From: Idiomarina baltica OS145 | GTDB taxonomy: Bacteria > Pseudomonadota > Gammaproteobacteria > Enterobacterales > Alteromonadaceae | Direction of reading: 5' to 3' | Assembly: GCF_000152885.1 (NCBI RefSeq) | Contig: NZ_CH672406.1 | Coordinates: 221,457 to 285,456, forward strand | Length of the DNA stretch: 64,000 nt | Shown here: one piece after another, positions 44,736 to 55,521 of the stretch | How positions within the stretch are numbered: position 1 is the first letter of the stretch | How the letters are laid out: each line of letters starts with the position of its first letter | Program-made: the position numbers and the translations under genes | The notes under the pieces: model-generated | Seen by the model: the letters and a program-made list of their open reading frames with translations, nothing else | Told to the model about the DNA's origin: nothing | Databases searched by the model: none

Positions 44736-45818
44736 TTAGCTCAACGACAAGTCATCATCGGTATTCGCTTTCGACTTACCCTTGTCTTTGCCATCGTCAG
44801 CAGCGGCCTCATTCTTATCTTTCTTTGCAGGTTTAACCAAAAGAAGCTCACGCAGTTTACTTTCGATCTCTTCAGCAATTGAAGAATTCTCTTGCAAGAA
44901 CTTCATTGCATTCGCTTTACCTTGACCAATTTTGTCGCCGTTGTAGCTATACCAAGCACCCGCCTTATCAACAAGCTTATGCTTAACGCCTAAATCAACC
45001 AATTCACCCTCTTTCGAGATACCACGACCATACATGATCTGGAAATTGGCTTCTTTAAACGGTGGAGCCACTTTGTTTTTAACGACTTTAACGCGCGTTT
45101 CGTTACCGACCACTTCGTCGCCTTCCTTCAACGCCCCGGTACGACGGATATCTAAACGCACAGACGAATAGAACTTCAATGCGTTACCACCGGTTGTGGT
45201 TTCAGGGTTACCAAACATAACACCAATCTTCATACGTATTTGGTTGATGAAGATACATAAGCTGTTCGACTTTTTGATATTAGAGGTCAGCTTACGCAGT
45301 GCTTGTGACATCAAACGAGCTTGCAAGCCAACGTGGCTGTCGCCCATTTCGCCCTCGATCTCTGCTTTCGGTGTCAGCGCAGCAACTGAGTCGACAATCA
45401 CCACATCGACGGCACCTGAACGGACGAGCATATCGCAAATTTCTAGCGCTTGTTCACCCGTATCGGGCTGCGAGACTAGCAAGTCATCAACACGCACGCC
45501 TAGTGCTTCTGCGTAAATCGGATCTAATGCATGCTCTGCATCGACGAACGCACACGTTTTACCTGCTTTTTGCGCTTCAGCGATGACTTGTAAAGTTAGT
45601 GTTGTTTTACCACTTGATTCTGGACCGTAGATTTCAACTACTCGTCCAAACGGCAAACCACCGATACCTAAGGCGACATCTAGACCTAGCGAACCGGTTG
45701 ATACCGATGCGATATCCATCGTTTGGTTGTCACCCAAACGCATAATAGAGCCTTTGCCAAACTGACGTTCGATTTGGCTTAAGGCGGCGTCCAGTGCTTT
45801 TGAACGATCGTTGCTCAT
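44736..45818 (-). CDS. recA: Recombinase RecA
   Basis: ATP-dependent strand-exchange protein and LexA coprotease activator. 360 residues. Walker [11 protein letters not shown] (about 67-76), MAW-type segment [16 protein letters not shown] at the start, L2 loop [18 protein letters not shown], and an acidic, Lys/Asp-rich C-terminal tail. ATG at 45818 chosen over an upstream TTG because GGAG lies 8 bases before it and it starts [11 protein letters not shown] LexA box lies 40-55 bases upstream. recX does not follow: the gene ends at a terminator facing the dgt-like gene. Confidence 0.98.
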   Translation of the reverse strand: MSNDRSKALDAALSQIERQFGKGSIMRLGDNQTMDIASVSTGSLGLDVALGIGGLPFGRVVEIYGPESSGKTTLTLQVIAEAQKAGKTCAFVDAEHALDPIYAEALGVRVDDLLVSQPDTGEQALEICDMLVRSGAVDVVIVDSVAALTPKAEIEGEMGDSHVGLQARLMSQALRKLTSNIKKSNSLCIFINQIRMKIGVMFGNPETTTGGNALKFYSSVRLDIRRTGALKEGDEVVGNETRVKVVKNKVAPPFKEANFQIMYGRGISKEGELVDLGVKHKLVDKAGAWYSYNGDKIGQGKANAMKFLQENSSIAEEIESKLRELLLVKPAKKDKNEAAADDGKDKGKSKANTDDDLSLS

Positions 45819-45857
45819 GCTATGCTCCAATTTGTTTCGTTAACACCTGTGAGTATA

Positions 45858-45873
45858 CTGTATAAATTCACAG
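45858..45873 (-). promoter_or_regulatory. LexA (SOS) box upstream of recA
   Basis: CTGT-ATAAATTC-ACAG keeps both CTGT/ACAG ends at the exact 8-base spacing and an AT-rich centre of the gammaproteobacterial LexA consensus. It lies in the 63 bases between pncC and recA, 40 bases before the recA ATG, where the promoter should be. Confidence 0.88.
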
Positions 45874-45881
45874 TATCAAGT

Positions 45882-46385
45882 TTATTTGTTTAAATTTTCC
45901 AGTAATCGACTTAACACATAGTCGATGGTCGCTAATCTGACTTCGCTGCGATCACCCTCAAATACCTGTTCATAAGTATCACAGCGCTTCTCGTCACAAA
46001 TCGCCATCCACACCAAACCCACTGGCTTTTCGACACTCCCCCCACCGGGACCTGCAATGCCACTCACAGCAATTGCCCAGTCGCTTTGGCACTGCTTCAT
46101 GGCTCCGCGCGCCATTTGCTCAACACAGGCTTTAGACACCGCGCCTTGCTGTTCAAGTACCTCACTCGATACACCCAGCAACTTTTGTTTTAGTGCATTA
46201 GTGTAGGTGATGAGACCGCCATTGAACCAGCCAGAACTGCCTGCAATCTCTGTCAGAAGATAGCCTATTCCACCGCCGGTACACGACTCTGCCGTGGCTA
46301 CAGTTTGACGCCGTTGCTTTAGTTGCTCTGCTAACGCATTTGCGTGTTTAATCAGTTGCGCCCAGTTTCCGCTGCTTGTTACCAT
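45882..46385 (-). CDS. pncC: Nicotinamide-nucleotide amidase PncC (CinA C-terminal domain)
   Basis: 167 residues (E. coli PncC 165), the stand-alone CinA C-terminal domain. It deamidates NMN to NaMN in the pyridine nucleotide salvage cycle. Signature TVATAESCTGGGIGYLLTEI, followed by SSGWFNGGLITYTNALK and GIAGPGGGSVEKPVGLVWMA. GAGGA precedes the ATG at 46385. It lies just before recA, the usual arrangement; divergent from mutS over 35 bases. Confidence 0.94.
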   Translation of the reverse strand: MVTSSGNWAQLIKHANALAEQLKQRRQTVATAESCTGGGIGYLLTEIAGSSGWFNGGLITYTNALKQKLLGVSSEVLEQQGAVSKACVEQMARGAMKQCQSDWAIAVSGIAGPGGGSVEKPVGLVWMAICDEKRCDTYEQVFEGDRSEVRLATIDYVLSRLLENLNK

Positions 46386-46420
46386 AGACGCAGTCCTCGT
46401 TGAATAAAGATAATCATAGT

Positions 46421-48982
46421 ATGCCAGTCTCACCGACCTCTGAACAGAGCATTCAGGCGCACACGCCGATGATGCAACAGTATCTAAGAATCAAAGCAGA
46501 ACACCCCGATATGTTGCTGTTCTATCGGATGGGTGACTTTTACGAATTATTTTATGATGACGCTAAACGTGCGGCGCAATTGCTCGACATTTCGTTGACT
46601 AAACGAGGGGCAAGCAATGGCGAACCTATCCCTATGGCAGGTGTGCCTTACCATGCGGTTGAAAACTACTTGGCGCGTTTAGTCACCCGCGGTGAATCAG
46701 TCGCGATTTGCGAACAAGTGGGAGACCCTGCAACCAGTAAAGGTCCTGTCGAACGAAAAGTCGTGCGTATCCTCACGCCAGGAACCATTACTGATGAATC
46801 GCTACTTAATGATAAACAACAGAATCTATTGTCAGCTATTTGCGAGCTTAAATCGAGCTTTTCACTCGCGACGCTAGAGCTGAGCAGCGGTCGTTTTTGG
46901 CTTAGTGAGCCACAATCTCGGGAGCAGTTAGCCGCCGAGTTACAAAGACTACAGCCCGCAGAATTACTCTACCCCGAGGGAATGAGCTTAGCGCAGCTAC
47001 CTTTGGCACATTGTCGCTGCAGAAAGCGTTCGCCTTGGGAATTTGACGCCGATACTGCATTTAAACTTTTAACACAGCAGTTTGCGACCCGCCATTTAGC
47101 CGGCTTTGGGTTTAATCAACAGGAACCGATACTCGGTAGTGCCGGCGCTGTCATGCATTATGTGCAAGACACCCAACGTGCAGCCTTACCACACATTCGC
47201 TCAATTACACGTGAACCCACTGATGATGCCGTTATTCTCGACGCTGCAACACGTCGAAACTTAGAACTGAATCAAAGTGCTCACGGCGAATCGACTCACC
47301 TTACGGCGGTTTTAGATGAAACCGTCTGTGCAATGGGCAGCCGTAATTTTCAACGCTGGCTCCAGCGTCCTTTGCGTGACCATGAGATACTCAATCAGCG
47401 TTATGACGCAGTCGAGGCATTAATGACAGACGACCGATATCTCGAGCTGCGTGAACACCTTAAAGCAATCACTGATATAGAACGAATCGTCGCACGAATT
47501 GGCTTACGCAGCGCACGTCCAAGGGATTTTGCGAGACTGCGTGATAGCTTAGCGAGATTGCCAGAACTCAAGGCTGACTGTGGTGCTCCCGCACTGAGCT
47601 ACTTAACTCAACGTATTGCGTCATTTGATGAGTTACTTGACGTACTCAATCGCGCTATTATCGAACAGCCTCCCGTGCTGATTCGAGATGGTGGTGTCAT
47701 TGCGTCTGGCTATGATACGGAGCTTGATGAATTACGTGATCTTGCTACCGGGGCAACTGATTATCTGAATGCACTAGAGCAACGCGAACGCGAGAGAACA
47801 GGCATAAGTTCACTGAAAGTGGGCTATAACAAAGTGCATGGTTACTTCATAGAAACTTCAAAAGCCGACGGAGATCAAGTTCCCGTCGAATATCAGCGTC
47901 GACAAACTTTAAAAAATGCCGAACGTTATATCATCCCTGAATTAAAGGCGCATGAAGATAAAGTACTTACCGCCCAAGCCAAGTCATTAGCGCGTGAAAA
48001 AGCGCTATATGATGGTCTATACGACCACTGTCTACCGTTTGTTGACGGATTACAGCAAAGCGCATCGGCGATTGCCGAGCTAGACACGCTATGTGCATTT
48101 GCAACACTGGCAGTCGAGCAAAACTACTGTCGACCTGCACTCGTAGAGCAAAGTGGTTTATTAAAACTCTCACAAGCGCGCCATCCCGTCATCGAACGAT
48201 TAAGTGATGAGCCATTCATCCCCAATGACTTAGCAATGACTGATAAGCGGCGCTTGCTGATGATCACGGGCCCAAACATGGGGGGCAAGTCGACGTATAT
48301 GCGTCAAGCAGCGCTCATTGTCATCCTTGCGCACATGGGATGTTTTGTTCCCGCACGAGAAGCTGAAATTGGATTTGTGGATCGAATATTTACTCGTATT
48401 GGTGCATCAGACGACATCGCATCGGGTCGCTCCACTTTTATGGTAGAGATGACAGAGACCGCCAATATTTTGCATAACGCGACATCGGAAAGCTTGGTGT
48501 TGATGGATGAAATAGGCCGCGGTACGTCCACCTACGATGGGCTGTCGTTGGCTTGGTCGGTGGCTGAACAATTGGCGTCAAAACTCGACTGCCTTACATT
48601 ATTTGCCACACATTATTTTGAGTTGACTGAGCTTGCTGAACGTTTGGAGAACAGCTGTAACGTGCACGTCGAAGCGCAAGAGCATAACGATCACATCGTG
48701 TTTTTACACACCGTAGCGGAAGGTTCGGCCAACCGTAGTTTCGGCTTGCAGGTGGCTAAGTTAGCCGGCGTACCCAATAATGTAATCGAGCGGGCTAAGC
48801 GAAAACTCACGGAATTAGAGCAGCAGCCTAATAGCCCACAGATGGAAATACCTCTATCCGAGACGACGACACCGGAGCCGACTATAGACCCCCTACGTGA
48901 GGCGTTAGAAGCGCTTGACTTAGATCAGATGACACCAATGCAAGCGCTGATGTGGCTCAATGAACAACGAAAAAAGCATTAA
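46421..48982 (+). CDS. mutS: DNA mismatch repair protein MutS
   Basis: Mismatch recognition ATPase. 853 residues, the same length as E. coli MutS. The N-terminal mismatch-binding domain has [15 protein letters not shown] with the Phe-x-Glu wedge (about 35-50). ATPase: Walker [14 protein letters not shown], then [16 protein letters not shown] and Walker [17 protein letters not shown]. The C-terminal tail ([20 protein letters not shown]) is the tetramerisation/MutL-beta clamp region. ATG at 46421 gives the family start; a TTG 21 bases upstream is also in frame. The last four bases overlap the rpoS stop (TTAA). Confidence 0.98.
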   Translation: MPVSPTSEQSIQAHTPMMQQYLRIKAEHPDMLLFYRMGDFYELFYDDAKRAAQLLDISLTKRGASNGEPIPMAGVPYHAVENYLARLVTRGESVAICEQVGDPATSKGPVERKVVRILTPGTITDESLLNDKQQNLLSAICELKSSFSLATLELSSGRFWLSEPQSREQLAAELQRLQPAELLYPEGMSLAQLPLAHCRCRKRSPWEFDADTAFKLLTQQFATRHLAGFGFNQQEPILGSAGAVMHYVQDTQRAALPHIRSITREPTDDAVILDAATRRNLELNQSAHGESTHLTAVLDETVCAMGSRNFQRWLQRPLRDHEILNQRYDAVEALMTDDRYLELREHLKAITDIERIVARIGLRSARPRDFARLRDSLARLPELKADCGAPALSYLTQRIASFDELLDVLNRAIIEQPPVLIRDGGVIASGYDTELDELRDLATGATDYLNALEQRERERTGISSLKVGYNKVHGYFIETSKADGDQVPVEYQRRQTLKNAERYIIPELKAHEDKVLTAQAKSLAREKALYDGLYDHCLPFVDGLQQSASAIAELDTLCAFATLAVEQNYCRPALVEQSGLLKLSQARHPVIERLSDEPFIPNDLAMTDKRRLLMITGPNMGGKSTYMRQAALIVILAHMGCFVPAREAEIGFVDRIFTRIGASDDIASGRSTFMVEMTETANILHNATSESLVLMDEIGRGTSTYDGLSLAWSVAEQLASKLDCLTLFATHYFELTELAERLENSCNVHVEAQEHNDHIVFLHTVAEGSANRSFGLQVAKLAGVPNNVIERAKRKLTELEQQPNSPQMEIPLSETTTPEPTIDPLREALEALDLDQMTPMQALMWLNEQRKKH

Positions 48983-49980
48983 TGCCCAGTAAATAGCGCT
49001 TCAAGCGTGAGCCCCTGTTGACGCAAGAAGTCGCGTAGTTTGCGTAACGCCTCAACCTGGATCTGTCGCACACGTTCGCGGGTTAAGCCTATTTCATGAC
49101 CGACATCTTCAAGCGTCGACGGTTCATAACCCAATAGGCCGAAGCGACGCGCTAACACTTCCTTTTGTTTTGGATTGAGTGCATCCAACCATTCAGTGAT
49201 GCGCTCTTTTAAATCACCGTCTTGTAGAACGCCTTCAGGCCCGTCATCAGCCTCATCAGTCAGAATATCAAGCAGTGCTTTATCATTGTCGCCACCGATG
49301 GGTGTATCAACCGATGTCACACGTTCATTGAGTCTCAACATTTTAGTGATGTCTTCGACCGGCTTATTTAAACTGGCTGCGATATCTTCAGCGGTCGGCT
49401 CATGGTCGAGCTTGTGAGCGAGCTCGCGCGCCGCGCGCAAATACACATTCAGTTCTTTAACCACATGTATGGGTAAACGAATGGTCCGTGTTTGATTCAT
49501 AATCGCGCGTTCGATCGTTTGCCGGATCCACCACGTCGCATAGGTTGAAAAGCGAAATCCCCGCTCAGGATCAAATTTCTCGACTGCTCGAATAAGCCCC
49601 AAATTGCCCTCCTCGACGAGATCTAATAACGCTAAACCTCGATTACAGTAGCGTCGAGCAATTTTAACCACCAAGCGTAAATTACTTTCGATCATACGCT
49701 TACGTGCAGCAATATCGCCTTTAAGGGCTCTTCGAGAATAAAAAATTTCTTCTTCTGCAGTTAATAGAGGGGAAAAACCTATCTCGCTGAGATATATTTG
49801 CGTAGCGTCCATTTTACGCTGATATTGACCCGAGCTAACCAACGCTTCTTCGAGCGCCTGTTCCTCTTCTGAATTATCACGCACATCATCAGATAATGTT
49901 GAAGGATCGACTTCCCCTTCCTCCAACACATCGACTTCTTTCATGTCATCTTCAATTTCGCTTTTACGCTTACTACTCAT
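48979..49980 (-). CDS. rpoS: RNA polymerase sigma factor RpoS
   Basis: Stationary-phase and general-stress sigma factor, 333 residues (E. coli 330). Region 1.2 [20 protein letters not shown], region 2 [18 protein letters not shown] to [20 protein letters not shown], region 3 [20 protein letters not shown] and region 4 [27 protein letters not shown] precedes the ATG. nlpD lies 70 bases upstream on the same strand; in E. coli the main rpoS promoter is inside nlpD, which is likely here too. Convergent with mutS. Confidence 0.98.
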   Translation of the reverse strand: MSSKRKSEIEDDMKEVDVLEEGEVDPSTLSDDVRDNSEEEQALEEALVSSGQYQRKMDATQIYLSEIGFSPLLTAEEEIFYSRRALKGDIAARKRMIESNLRLVVKIARRYCNRGLALLDLVEEGNLGLIRAVEKFDPERGFRFSTYATWWIRQTIERAIMNQTRTIRLPIHVVKELNVYLRAARELAHKLDHEPTAEDIAASLNKPVEDITKMLRLNERVTSVDTPIGGDNDKALLDILTDEADDGPEGVLQDGDLKERITEWLDALNPKQKEVLARRFGLLGYEPSTLEDVGHEIGLTRERVRQIQVEALRKLRDFLRQQGLTLEALFTGH

Positions 49981-50050
49981 GACGTTCCCCTTGCACTACT
50001 CTGCATACAGACCTCAACGTGTATCAGTCAAGGCCGAGCAGCCTACTTAC

Positions 50051-50944
50051 CTAGTTGGGTAGGTAGTGTCTCGGGTTGACTGATTTGCCGCGATAACGCA
50101 CTTCAAAGTGCAACATAACACGCGTGGTTCCTGAATCGCCCATTTCTGCAATTGGCTGTCCGACATCGACCCACTGTTGCTCAGTAACTAAAATTTTTTC
50201 GTTGTGTGCGTAGGCAGTAATAAAATCATCGTTATGTTTCAGAATGATTAAATTACCATAGCCTCTCAGGCCACTTCCTACGTACACGACTTTTCCCGCA
50301 GCGGCGGCATGAACTGCATCACCTTTTTGGCCTGCAAAATCCAACCCTTTGTTACCTCGCTCGGCTAGCGAAAAATCACGTATAATTTTTTGCGTAACGG
50401 GCCAACGCCATTGGATGTCTTTGTTCTTAACTGACATCGTGTCTGGGCGTGAGACAACCGACTGACGTTCTTCTCGCCTCGGTTTAGCAACTACACGCTC
50501 CTTAACATTTGTTTTAGGATTTTGTTTTTCAATCGTTTTTTTACTGTATGTATTTTGAACATACTCTTTCGTATCAGGCTTGGCAACGGTTTGCGTTATA
50601 TCTTTTTGATTCTCTGATGACGGTTTCTTAGAACTCGTAGTTTTGGGGCTGGGCACATCTAAACGCAGCATTTGTCCCGGAAATATGGTGTAAGGTTCGG
50701 CGATGTCATTAATACGCGCCAGCTGGTTAACATCCATGCTGGCGCGAAAAGCAATTGAATACAGCGTTTCCCCGCTCTGAACCTGGTACTGCTTAGCTTG
50801 CGCGAGGCTATCGGCTTCATAATCCTGATACGTTTTACCCGTATAGAGTGTCTCCACGGGCGCGGGTGCAGAACGTGACGAACAGCCAGCGACAATTAAC
50901 TGTGCGCCAACTAGACTCAAAGTCAACACCTTATACAGGGTCAT
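50051..50944 (-). CDS. nlpD: Murein hydrolase activator NlpD
   Basis: Outer-membrane lipoprotein, 297 residues, that activates the AmiC amidase during septum splitting. Lipobox IVAGC (about residue 21), LysM domain QYQVQSGETLYSIAFRASMD (about 53-100), a low-complexity Lys/Thr/Ser linker, and a C-terminal LytM (M23) domain. The LytM zinc motif is degenerate (NKGLDFAG, with Asn where His is needed), which fits an activator that is not itself a hydrolase. ATG at 50944 follows AAGGA and starts the signal peptide. Confidence 0.94.
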   Translation of the reverse strand: MTLYKVLTLSLVGAQLIVAGCSSRSAPAPVETLYTGKTYQDYEADSLAQAKQYQVQSGETLYSIAFRASMDVNQLARINDIAEPYTIFPGQMLRLDVPSPKTTSSKKPSSENQKDITQTVAKPDTKEYVQNTYSKKTIEKQNPKTNVKERVVAKPRREERQSVVSRPDTMSVKNKDIQWRWPVTQKIIRDFSLAERGNKGLDFAGQKGDAVHAAAAGKVVYVGSGLRGYGNLIILKHNDDFITAYAHNEKILVTEQQWVDVGQPIAEMGDSGTTRVMLHFEVRYRGKSVNPRHYLPN

Positions 50945-50957
50945 GAATAGCCGATCC

Positions 50958-51545
50958 TTAAGACATGAGTTTAACAATCAAGATTACAAGAATAGCGATA
51001 ATAACGGTAGCCCAACCGATGCGATCAACATACGTCCTCAATTTGATCGCCATTTCAGGGCCTCCCCAGCGTAGCAGCCAAGCAACTAGGTAAAACCGTA
51101 ATCCCCGACTCACTGCTGAGGCGAGTAAAAACGGTAAAAAAGCCATACTCAGCATACCGGCGCTCACCGTAAATAGCTTGTAGGGGATAGGTGAGAAGCC
51201 AGCGAGAAAAACAACCCAAATACCATAATGTTCGAACCAATTAACGATGGTTGCTAATTTATCCTCATAGCCCATCAATTCGACAAACGGTAAAACCGCA
51301 GCGTCATAGGCCCACATACCAAGCACAAACCCAACACAGCCACCCAACACTGAAGTCAGTGTTGTTATTCCCGCAAATCTGAATGCCCGCTTAGGCTGTG
51401 TCATTGCCATAGGCGCTAACATCACATCCGGGGGGATCGGAAAAAAAATAGCTTCGGAAAAACTCAACGCCGCCAGGATCCATTGCGCATGAGTATGCTG
51501 AGACCAGCGCAGCACAGCGTCGTACATCTTGGTAAATAGCTTCAC
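50958..51545 (-). CDS. yqaA: YqaA family DedA-like membrane protein
   Basis: 195 residues, several membrane helices, DedA/SNARE-associated (VTT-like) family. Landmarks: [20 protein letters not shown] (about 26-45), [14 protein letters not shown] and [20 protein letters not shown] (about 113-132), with the re-entrant-loop prolines. DedA proteins act in lipid carrier recycling and membrane homeostasis; the role of YqaA itself is not defined. ATGA-type overlap with pcm and 13 bases before nlpD; the same slot is occupied in many marine gammaproteobacteria. Confidence 0.92.
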   Translation of the reverse strand: MKLFTKMYDAVLRWSQHTHAQWILAALSFSEAIFFPIPPDVMLAPMAMTQPKRAFRFAGITTLTSVLGGCVGFVLGMWAYDAAVLPFVELMGYEDKLATIVNWFEHYGIWVVFLAGFSPIPYKLFTVSAGMLSMAFLPFLLASAVSRGLRFYLVAWLLRWGGPEMAIKLRTYVDRIGWATVIIAILVILIVKLMS

Positions 51546-52180
51546 TGAGTTGCTCCTTTAACTAAAGGCACAAACCGCACATCACCAATACGCTGCTGTT
51601 CGAATTCGTCGCCAAAACGCCTTACAACCGTTAGAGTTTGCTTAGTTTCACCCACAGGAATGATCAACACCCCTCCATCAGCGAGTTGCTCGAGCAATGC
51701 ACTCGGCAATTCACTCGCTGCGGCGGTGACGATGATGCCATCAAATGGTGCCTTACTTGTCCAACCTTCCCATCCGTCACCGTGGCGCATCGAGACATTG
51801 TGGATATCGAGACTACGTAACCGGCGCTTAGCCTGATACTGCAGCTGGCCGATACGCTCTACGCTAAAAACCTGATCGACTAATTGCGCCAGTATCGCAG
51901 TTTGATAGCCTGAACCCGTGCCGATCTCTAACACGTGTTGGCAATGATGTTGAATCAGCAACTGTGTCATTGTTGCCACCATCAATGGTTGCGATATCGT
52001 TTGTCCATTCCCGATGGGCAACGCGGTGTTTTCATACGCTTTATGGGCAAGCGACTCCGGCATAAATCGCTCTCGCGGTGTCGCCTGAATGACATCCAGC
52101 ACACGTTGATTAGTAATGCCTGCTTGCAACAATGTTTGTACTAATCGCTTCGCCATCCCTGAGTGATTTCTATTGAGCAT
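51542..52180 (-). CDS. pcm: Protein-L-isoaspartate O-methyltransferase
   Basis: SAM-dependent repair enzyme that methylates isoaspartyl residues in aged proteins. 212 residues (E. coli 208). Motif I for SAM is [15 protein letters not shown] (about 80-94), preceded by the PCMT-specific [19 protein letters not shown], and motif III is GGVLIIPVG. It overlaps surE by 11 bases and yqaA by 4, consistent with the surE-pcm-yqaA-nlpD-rpoS series of stationary-phase survival genes. Confidence 0.97.
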   Translation of the reverse strand: MLNRNHSGMAKRLVQTLLQAGITNQRVLDVIQATPRERFMPESLAHKAYENTALPIGNGQTISQPLMVATMTQLLIQHHCQHVLEIGTGSGYQTAILAQLVDQVFSVERIGQLQYQAKRRLRSLDIHNVSMRHGDGWEGWTSKAPFDGIIVTAAASELPSALLEQLADGGVLIIPVGETKQTLTVVRRFGDEFEQQRIGDVRFVPLVKGATQ

Positions 52181-52931
52181 CTTCCCGTTCCGCTAACCAT
52201 TGATCTAATGTGTCTTGATGACGTTTTGCGGTCATATCCAGACTTAATGGTGTAATCGATACATAGCCCTCATGAATGGCTGCAAAATCAGTGTCTGGCG
52301 CATCATCTAAATGATGACCGATGGGCCCATACCAGAAGATCTCACGACCAAAGGGATCGCGATCACGCACCATAGTTTCAGCGCGGTGTCGACGGCCTAA
52401 CCGAGTTACTCGTGTGCCTTTAATATCATTATAAGGCCCGTAAGGAACATTAACATTGAGCACGGTATCTAACTGAAGAGGCTTCGATTCCATACTTTCA
52501 ACCAACTCGGCAACGACTTGCGCCGCCGTATCATAGTAGTCATGTCCGCGTCCCCCCATCGACACGGCAATGGCAGGCAGACCTTTAAACCGCCCTTCCA
52601 TTGCAGCAGCCACTGTACCTGAATAAAACACATCGTCGCCCATGTTAGGTCCGTCATTAATGCCTGAAACCACTAAATCAACCTCTTCGGCAAACGGCGA
52701 GTTAGTGCCAATATGAACACAATCAGTCGGCGTGCCATTGAGCGAGTAAAAGCCATTATCGAGCTGTTGCAGACGCAGTGGATTATGCAGGGTCAGTGAA
52801 TTACTCGCACCACTACAATTTCTATCTGGTGCTATCACGCGGACCTCAGCAATAGATTTTAAGGCTTGATACAGCGCGTGAATACCGGGCGCATGAACGC
52901 CGTCATCATTACTCAACAGAATCTTCATCAT
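52170..52931 (-). CDS. surE: 5'/3'-nucleotidase SurE
   Basis: Stationary-phase survival phosphatase acting on nucleoside monophosphates and short polyphosphate. 253 residues. Metal-binding Asp pair in [17 protein letters not shown] (about 8-9), [33 protein letters not shown] and [15 protein letters not shown]. Overlaps truD by 23 bases at the start and pcm by 11 at the end. Either of two adjacent ATG codons could start it. Confidence 0.97.
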   Translation of the reverse strand: MMKILLSNDDGVHAPGIHALYQALKSIAEVRVIAPDRNCSGASNSLTLHNPLRLQQLDNGFYSLNGTPTDCVHIGTNSPFAEEVDLVVSGINDGPNMGDDVFYSGTVAAAMEGRFKGLPAIAVSMGGRGHDYYDTAAQVVAELVESMESKPLQLDTVLNVNVPYGPYNDIKGTRVTRLGRRHRAETMVRDRDPFGREIFWYGPIGHHLDDAPDTDFAAIHEGYVSITPLSLDMTAKRHQDTLDQWLAEREDAQ

Positions 52932-53970
52932 TTTCAGTCACCGACAAATCAATTAGTTCACTAATACACGCAGTTGCAAAACTGCCTTTAGGTAATTCAA
53001 AATAAATAACCGCATCGCTACCATCCCAACATAACTCAGGGTCAGTCGGTTTAAGACGCATAGCACGGCGGCTGGCTTTAACCTTTTTTGACGCTAAACA
53101 GTCAATAATGTCAGCCCACGGACTTACACAGTCGGTTTCAAACTGCTCAGCTTCCCCAGAAATGAGCGGCTTAGAAACCCAGCCGGGTTGACCAGCCGTC
53201 AACTGAATATCGCCAGTGGTAAGACGCTGTTTCAGCTCATCATCCCACTGCTCAACATGAAAAACTGATTGTGACCCGGATAGCATCACACAGTCACCTG
53301 CAAGCGTTTCAAAACCGTACTGCTGATAGCGTGAAGACGCTATTTGGTTGAATAGGAATGAGCGTACAGACGACAACAACCGGCTTTGCTCTGGCTTTTT
53401 CACACGTTTGTTGCTGCCACCCGCTCGCAGCCATTCGAATCCACGAGTTAAGTTATTCTGGTCATGACCGAATCGTTGCGGGCCAAAATAGTTAAGCGTG
53501 CCGTCGGTCACAAGCGAATTCCAGTTTTGCTCAAACAGTCCCTTATCGGCAACATCACGCAAGCGGATCTTAAACTGATTCGCTTCATGTAAGCCGAGCT
53601 TAAGTTTCTTTTGTCGACGAATCACCTTCAGGACTTGGAATTCTTCATTGTTGAGCTGTTGCCAATCTAAAGTCTCTTGCCCGGGTAATTGCACAGAAAA
53701 CCATTGCTCAGTAACTGCATTACGGTCTTTTAAACCCGCATAACTGACGTTTTTAGGTGAGGTATCGGCAAATCGGGCAAGCTGGCGCGCAACAAACTGT
53801 GTATTGGCACCGCGCTTACGAATCCACAACCACTGATGTTCACCCTCTCCGTCGTCCGCGACATCAAGTCGTTCGGTCACGACAAAGTCTTCGGGGTGAA
53901 GTTTAAATTGTGCTTGCGTGCGCTTTGAATTGAGCCTAGCTGGGTTAATTGCCGCGTCTAACTGACTCAT
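52909..53970 (-). CDS. truD: tRNA pseudouridine(13) synthase TruD
   Basis: Makes pseudouridine 13 in tRNA-Glu and a few others. 353 residues (E. coli 349). Catalytic aspartate in [20 protein letters not shown] (about 80), TruD insert region, and [15 protein letters not shown], the RNA-binding signature. ATG at 53970 overlaps the ispF stop as ATGA and is preferred over upstream in-frame codons. Gene order ispD-ispF-truD-surE-pcm is the same as in E. coli. Confidence 0.96.
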   Translation of the reverse strand: MSQLDAAINPARLNSKRTQAQFKLHPEDFVVTERLDVADDGEGEHQWLWIRKRGANTQFVARQLARFADTSPKNVSYAGLKDRNAVTEQWFSVQLPGQETLDWQQLNNEEFQVLKVIRRQKKLKLGLHEANQFKIRLRDVADKGLFEQNWNSLVTDGTLNYFGPQRFGHDQNNLTRGFEWLRAGGSNKRVKKPEQSRLLSSVRSFLFNQIASSRYQQYGFETLAGDCVMLSGSQSVFHVEQWDDELKQRLTTGDIQLTAGQPGWVSKPLISGEAEQFETDCVSPWADIIDCLASKKVKASRRAMRLKPTDPELCWDGSDAVIYFELPKGSFATACISELIDLSVTENDEDSVE

Positions 53971-54455
53971 GACTGACCCGCCATTAATACCACTGCATGG
54001 CACGCTATACCTTCATTCCGGCCAACAAAACCTAGCTTTTCCGTCGTTGTCGCTTTCACGTTCACCGCATCACTCACCACATCCAGTAAATCCGCGATAC
54101 GTTGTCTCATCGCGTCAATGTGAGGTGCCATTTTAGGCTGCTGAGCCACGATAGTAACGTCGATGTTGCCGACAGCAAATTTGCGCGAGGCAGCCAATTG
54201 CATGATATGAGTCAGTAGCTCACCGCTGTCTGCGCCCGCAAATTGATCATCGGTGTCGGGAAAGTGACGACCAATATCACCTAAACCCAATGCGCCTAAC
54301 ACTGCATCACTAATAGCGTGCAGCACAACATCACCGTCTGAGTGAGCCAAAAGACCATCAGCGTGCGGCACTTCAACACCACCTAGCATTAAGGGCTTAT
54401 TCTCTGCGCCCCAGCGGTGCACGTCATAGCCATGACCAACACGAATATTCATCAT
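53967..54455 (-). CDS. ispF: 2-C-methyl-D-erythritol 2,4-cyclodiphosphate synthase
   Basis: MEP isoprenoid pathway enzyme, 162 residues (E. coli 159), trimeric with zinc. Metal ligands in [10 protein letters not shown] (Asp and His, about 8-16), then [20 protein letters not shown] with the second His, and the substrate region [10 protein letters not shown]. It overlaps ispD by four bases and truD by four. Either of two ATG codons may start it. Confidence 0.98.
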   Translation of the reverse strand: MMNIRVGHGYDVHRWGAENKPLMLGGVEVPHADGLLAHSDGDVVLHAISDAVLGALGLGDIGRHFPDTDDQFAGADSGELLTHIMQLAASRKFAVGNIDVTIVAQQPKMAPHIDAMRQRIADLLDVVSDAVNVKATTTEKLGFVGRNEGIACHAVVLMAGQS

Positions 54456-55156
54456 GAGTGATTAATCTCTTCGTTTAAATAGTAACTGACCAACTCGATA
54501 TCTTCCGGGAAGGTCACTTTGATATTTTTATATGAGCCCATGACCAATCGCGGTTGATAGCCAGCGAACTCCATCGCTGACGCTTCATCGGTTAGGCCTG
54601 GATGAGCGACGCCCATCTTGTTAATAGCCGCTATCAAAGGCTTAATCGCAAACACCTGAGGCGTTTGCGCTTGCCACAATCGCTCACGGGAAACCGTGCT
54701 GCTTATCGTCAAACTATCGGCTTGCGCTCGCTTTAAGGTATCGCGTACCGGCAACGCCACGATAGCGCCTTGATCTTGTAATGTGCCTTGTTCAATTACG
54801 TCCAGTAAGACGCTTAATGGCAAACAAGGTCGTGCTGCATCATGTACTAACGCATGACTAAAACCTTGTCGTGCTGCCTCTTTTAGCCCCATCAGCACAG
54901 ATTCAGCGCGCGACTCGCCGCCGGAAACCGTTTCAACCGCCTCAGGCCAGCGCGGATATAGGTTGATAGCCGTTGGGTTAACAGCAACGAAAACGCGTTG
55001 CACTTGAGGGGCACGCTGAATCGCAGCGAGCGTGTGAGAGAGTATTGGTTGAGATTGGATCTCAATAAATTGCTTAGGTTGCTCGCTTTGCATCCGGCTC
55101 CCGGTACCTGCTGCGGGAACGACGGCCGCGAGCTTAATCCCCGACGAAGATGACAT
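54452..55156 (-). CDS. ispD: 2-C-methyl-D-erythritol 4-phosphate cytidylyltransferase
   Basis: CTP-dependent step of the MEP pathway. 234 residues (E. coli 236). Nucleotide-binding N-terminus [20 protein letters not shown] (about 11-30), [25 protein letters not shown] and the late [11 protein letters not shown]. The ATG at 55156 begins one base past the ftsB stop; the ribosome site GGAGG is 13 bases away, a little far. Operon ftsB-ispD-ispF-truD-surE. Confidence 0.97.
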   Translation of the reverse strand: MSSSSGIKLAAVVPAAGTGSRMQSEQPKQFIEIQSQPILSHTLAAIQRAPQVQRVFVAVNPTAINLYPRWPEAVETVSGGESRAESVLMGLKEAARQGFSHALVHDAARPCLPLSVLLDVIEQGTLQDQGAIVALPVRDTLKRAQADSLTISSTVSRERLWQAQTPQVFAIKPLIAAINKMGVAHPGLTDEASAMEFAGYQPRLVMGSYKNIKVTFPEDIELVSYYLNEEINHS

Positions 55157-55157
55157 A

Positions 55158-55445
55158 TTACTGCTCAAGCCTCCTCGGGTGCACAAGACGGAAAAACACT
55201 TCTTCTTTTTTTATCATACCGAGTTCGTTGCGCGCGCGCTCTTCCAGCGCGTCTTCGCCCTCACGTAAGTCTTTAATATCCGCATAAAGCACTTCGTTAC
55301 GCCGCGCCAAGTTGTCATTCGCTTTGCGTTGATGTTGCACTTCTTGTTGCAAGCGCCAATAGTCTGGCAAGCTGTTCTTACCAAACCAAAGACGGTATTG
55401 TAGCGCTGCTAATACGCCAACCAGCAAAATAATGACAATTCGCAT
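55158..55445 (-). CDS. ftsB: Cell division protein FtsB
   Basis: 95 residues (E. coli 103). Short cytoplasmic start, one membrane helix (IVIILLVGVLAALQYRLWFG), then a periplasmic coiled coil (YWRLQQEVQHQRKANDNLAR) and a conserved ELGMIKKEEVFFRLV segment. Part of the FtsQLB complex that licenses septal peptidoglycan synthesis. Normally directly downstream of eno; here eno lies about 7 kb away and the upstream neighbour is a divergent transporter gene. Confidence 0.95.
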   Translation of the reverse strand: MRIVIILLVGVLAALQYRLWFGKNSLPDYWRLQQEVQHQRKANDNLARRNEVLYADIKDLREGEDALEERARNELGMIKKEEVFFRLVHPRRLEQ

Positions 55446-55521
55446 AAAGTGCTCTGGAAAACCTGTATTAGTGCCATTATGAAGTCTAAAACTGAGTATG
55501 CAAAGCCATTGAGGTGTTTTT

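Noticed and set aside
50030..50075. Inverted repeat at the end of nlpD as a terminator
   Set aside because: Arms are imperfect and partly inside the coding region, and no T tract follows on the minus strand; rpoS is probably read through from nlpD.
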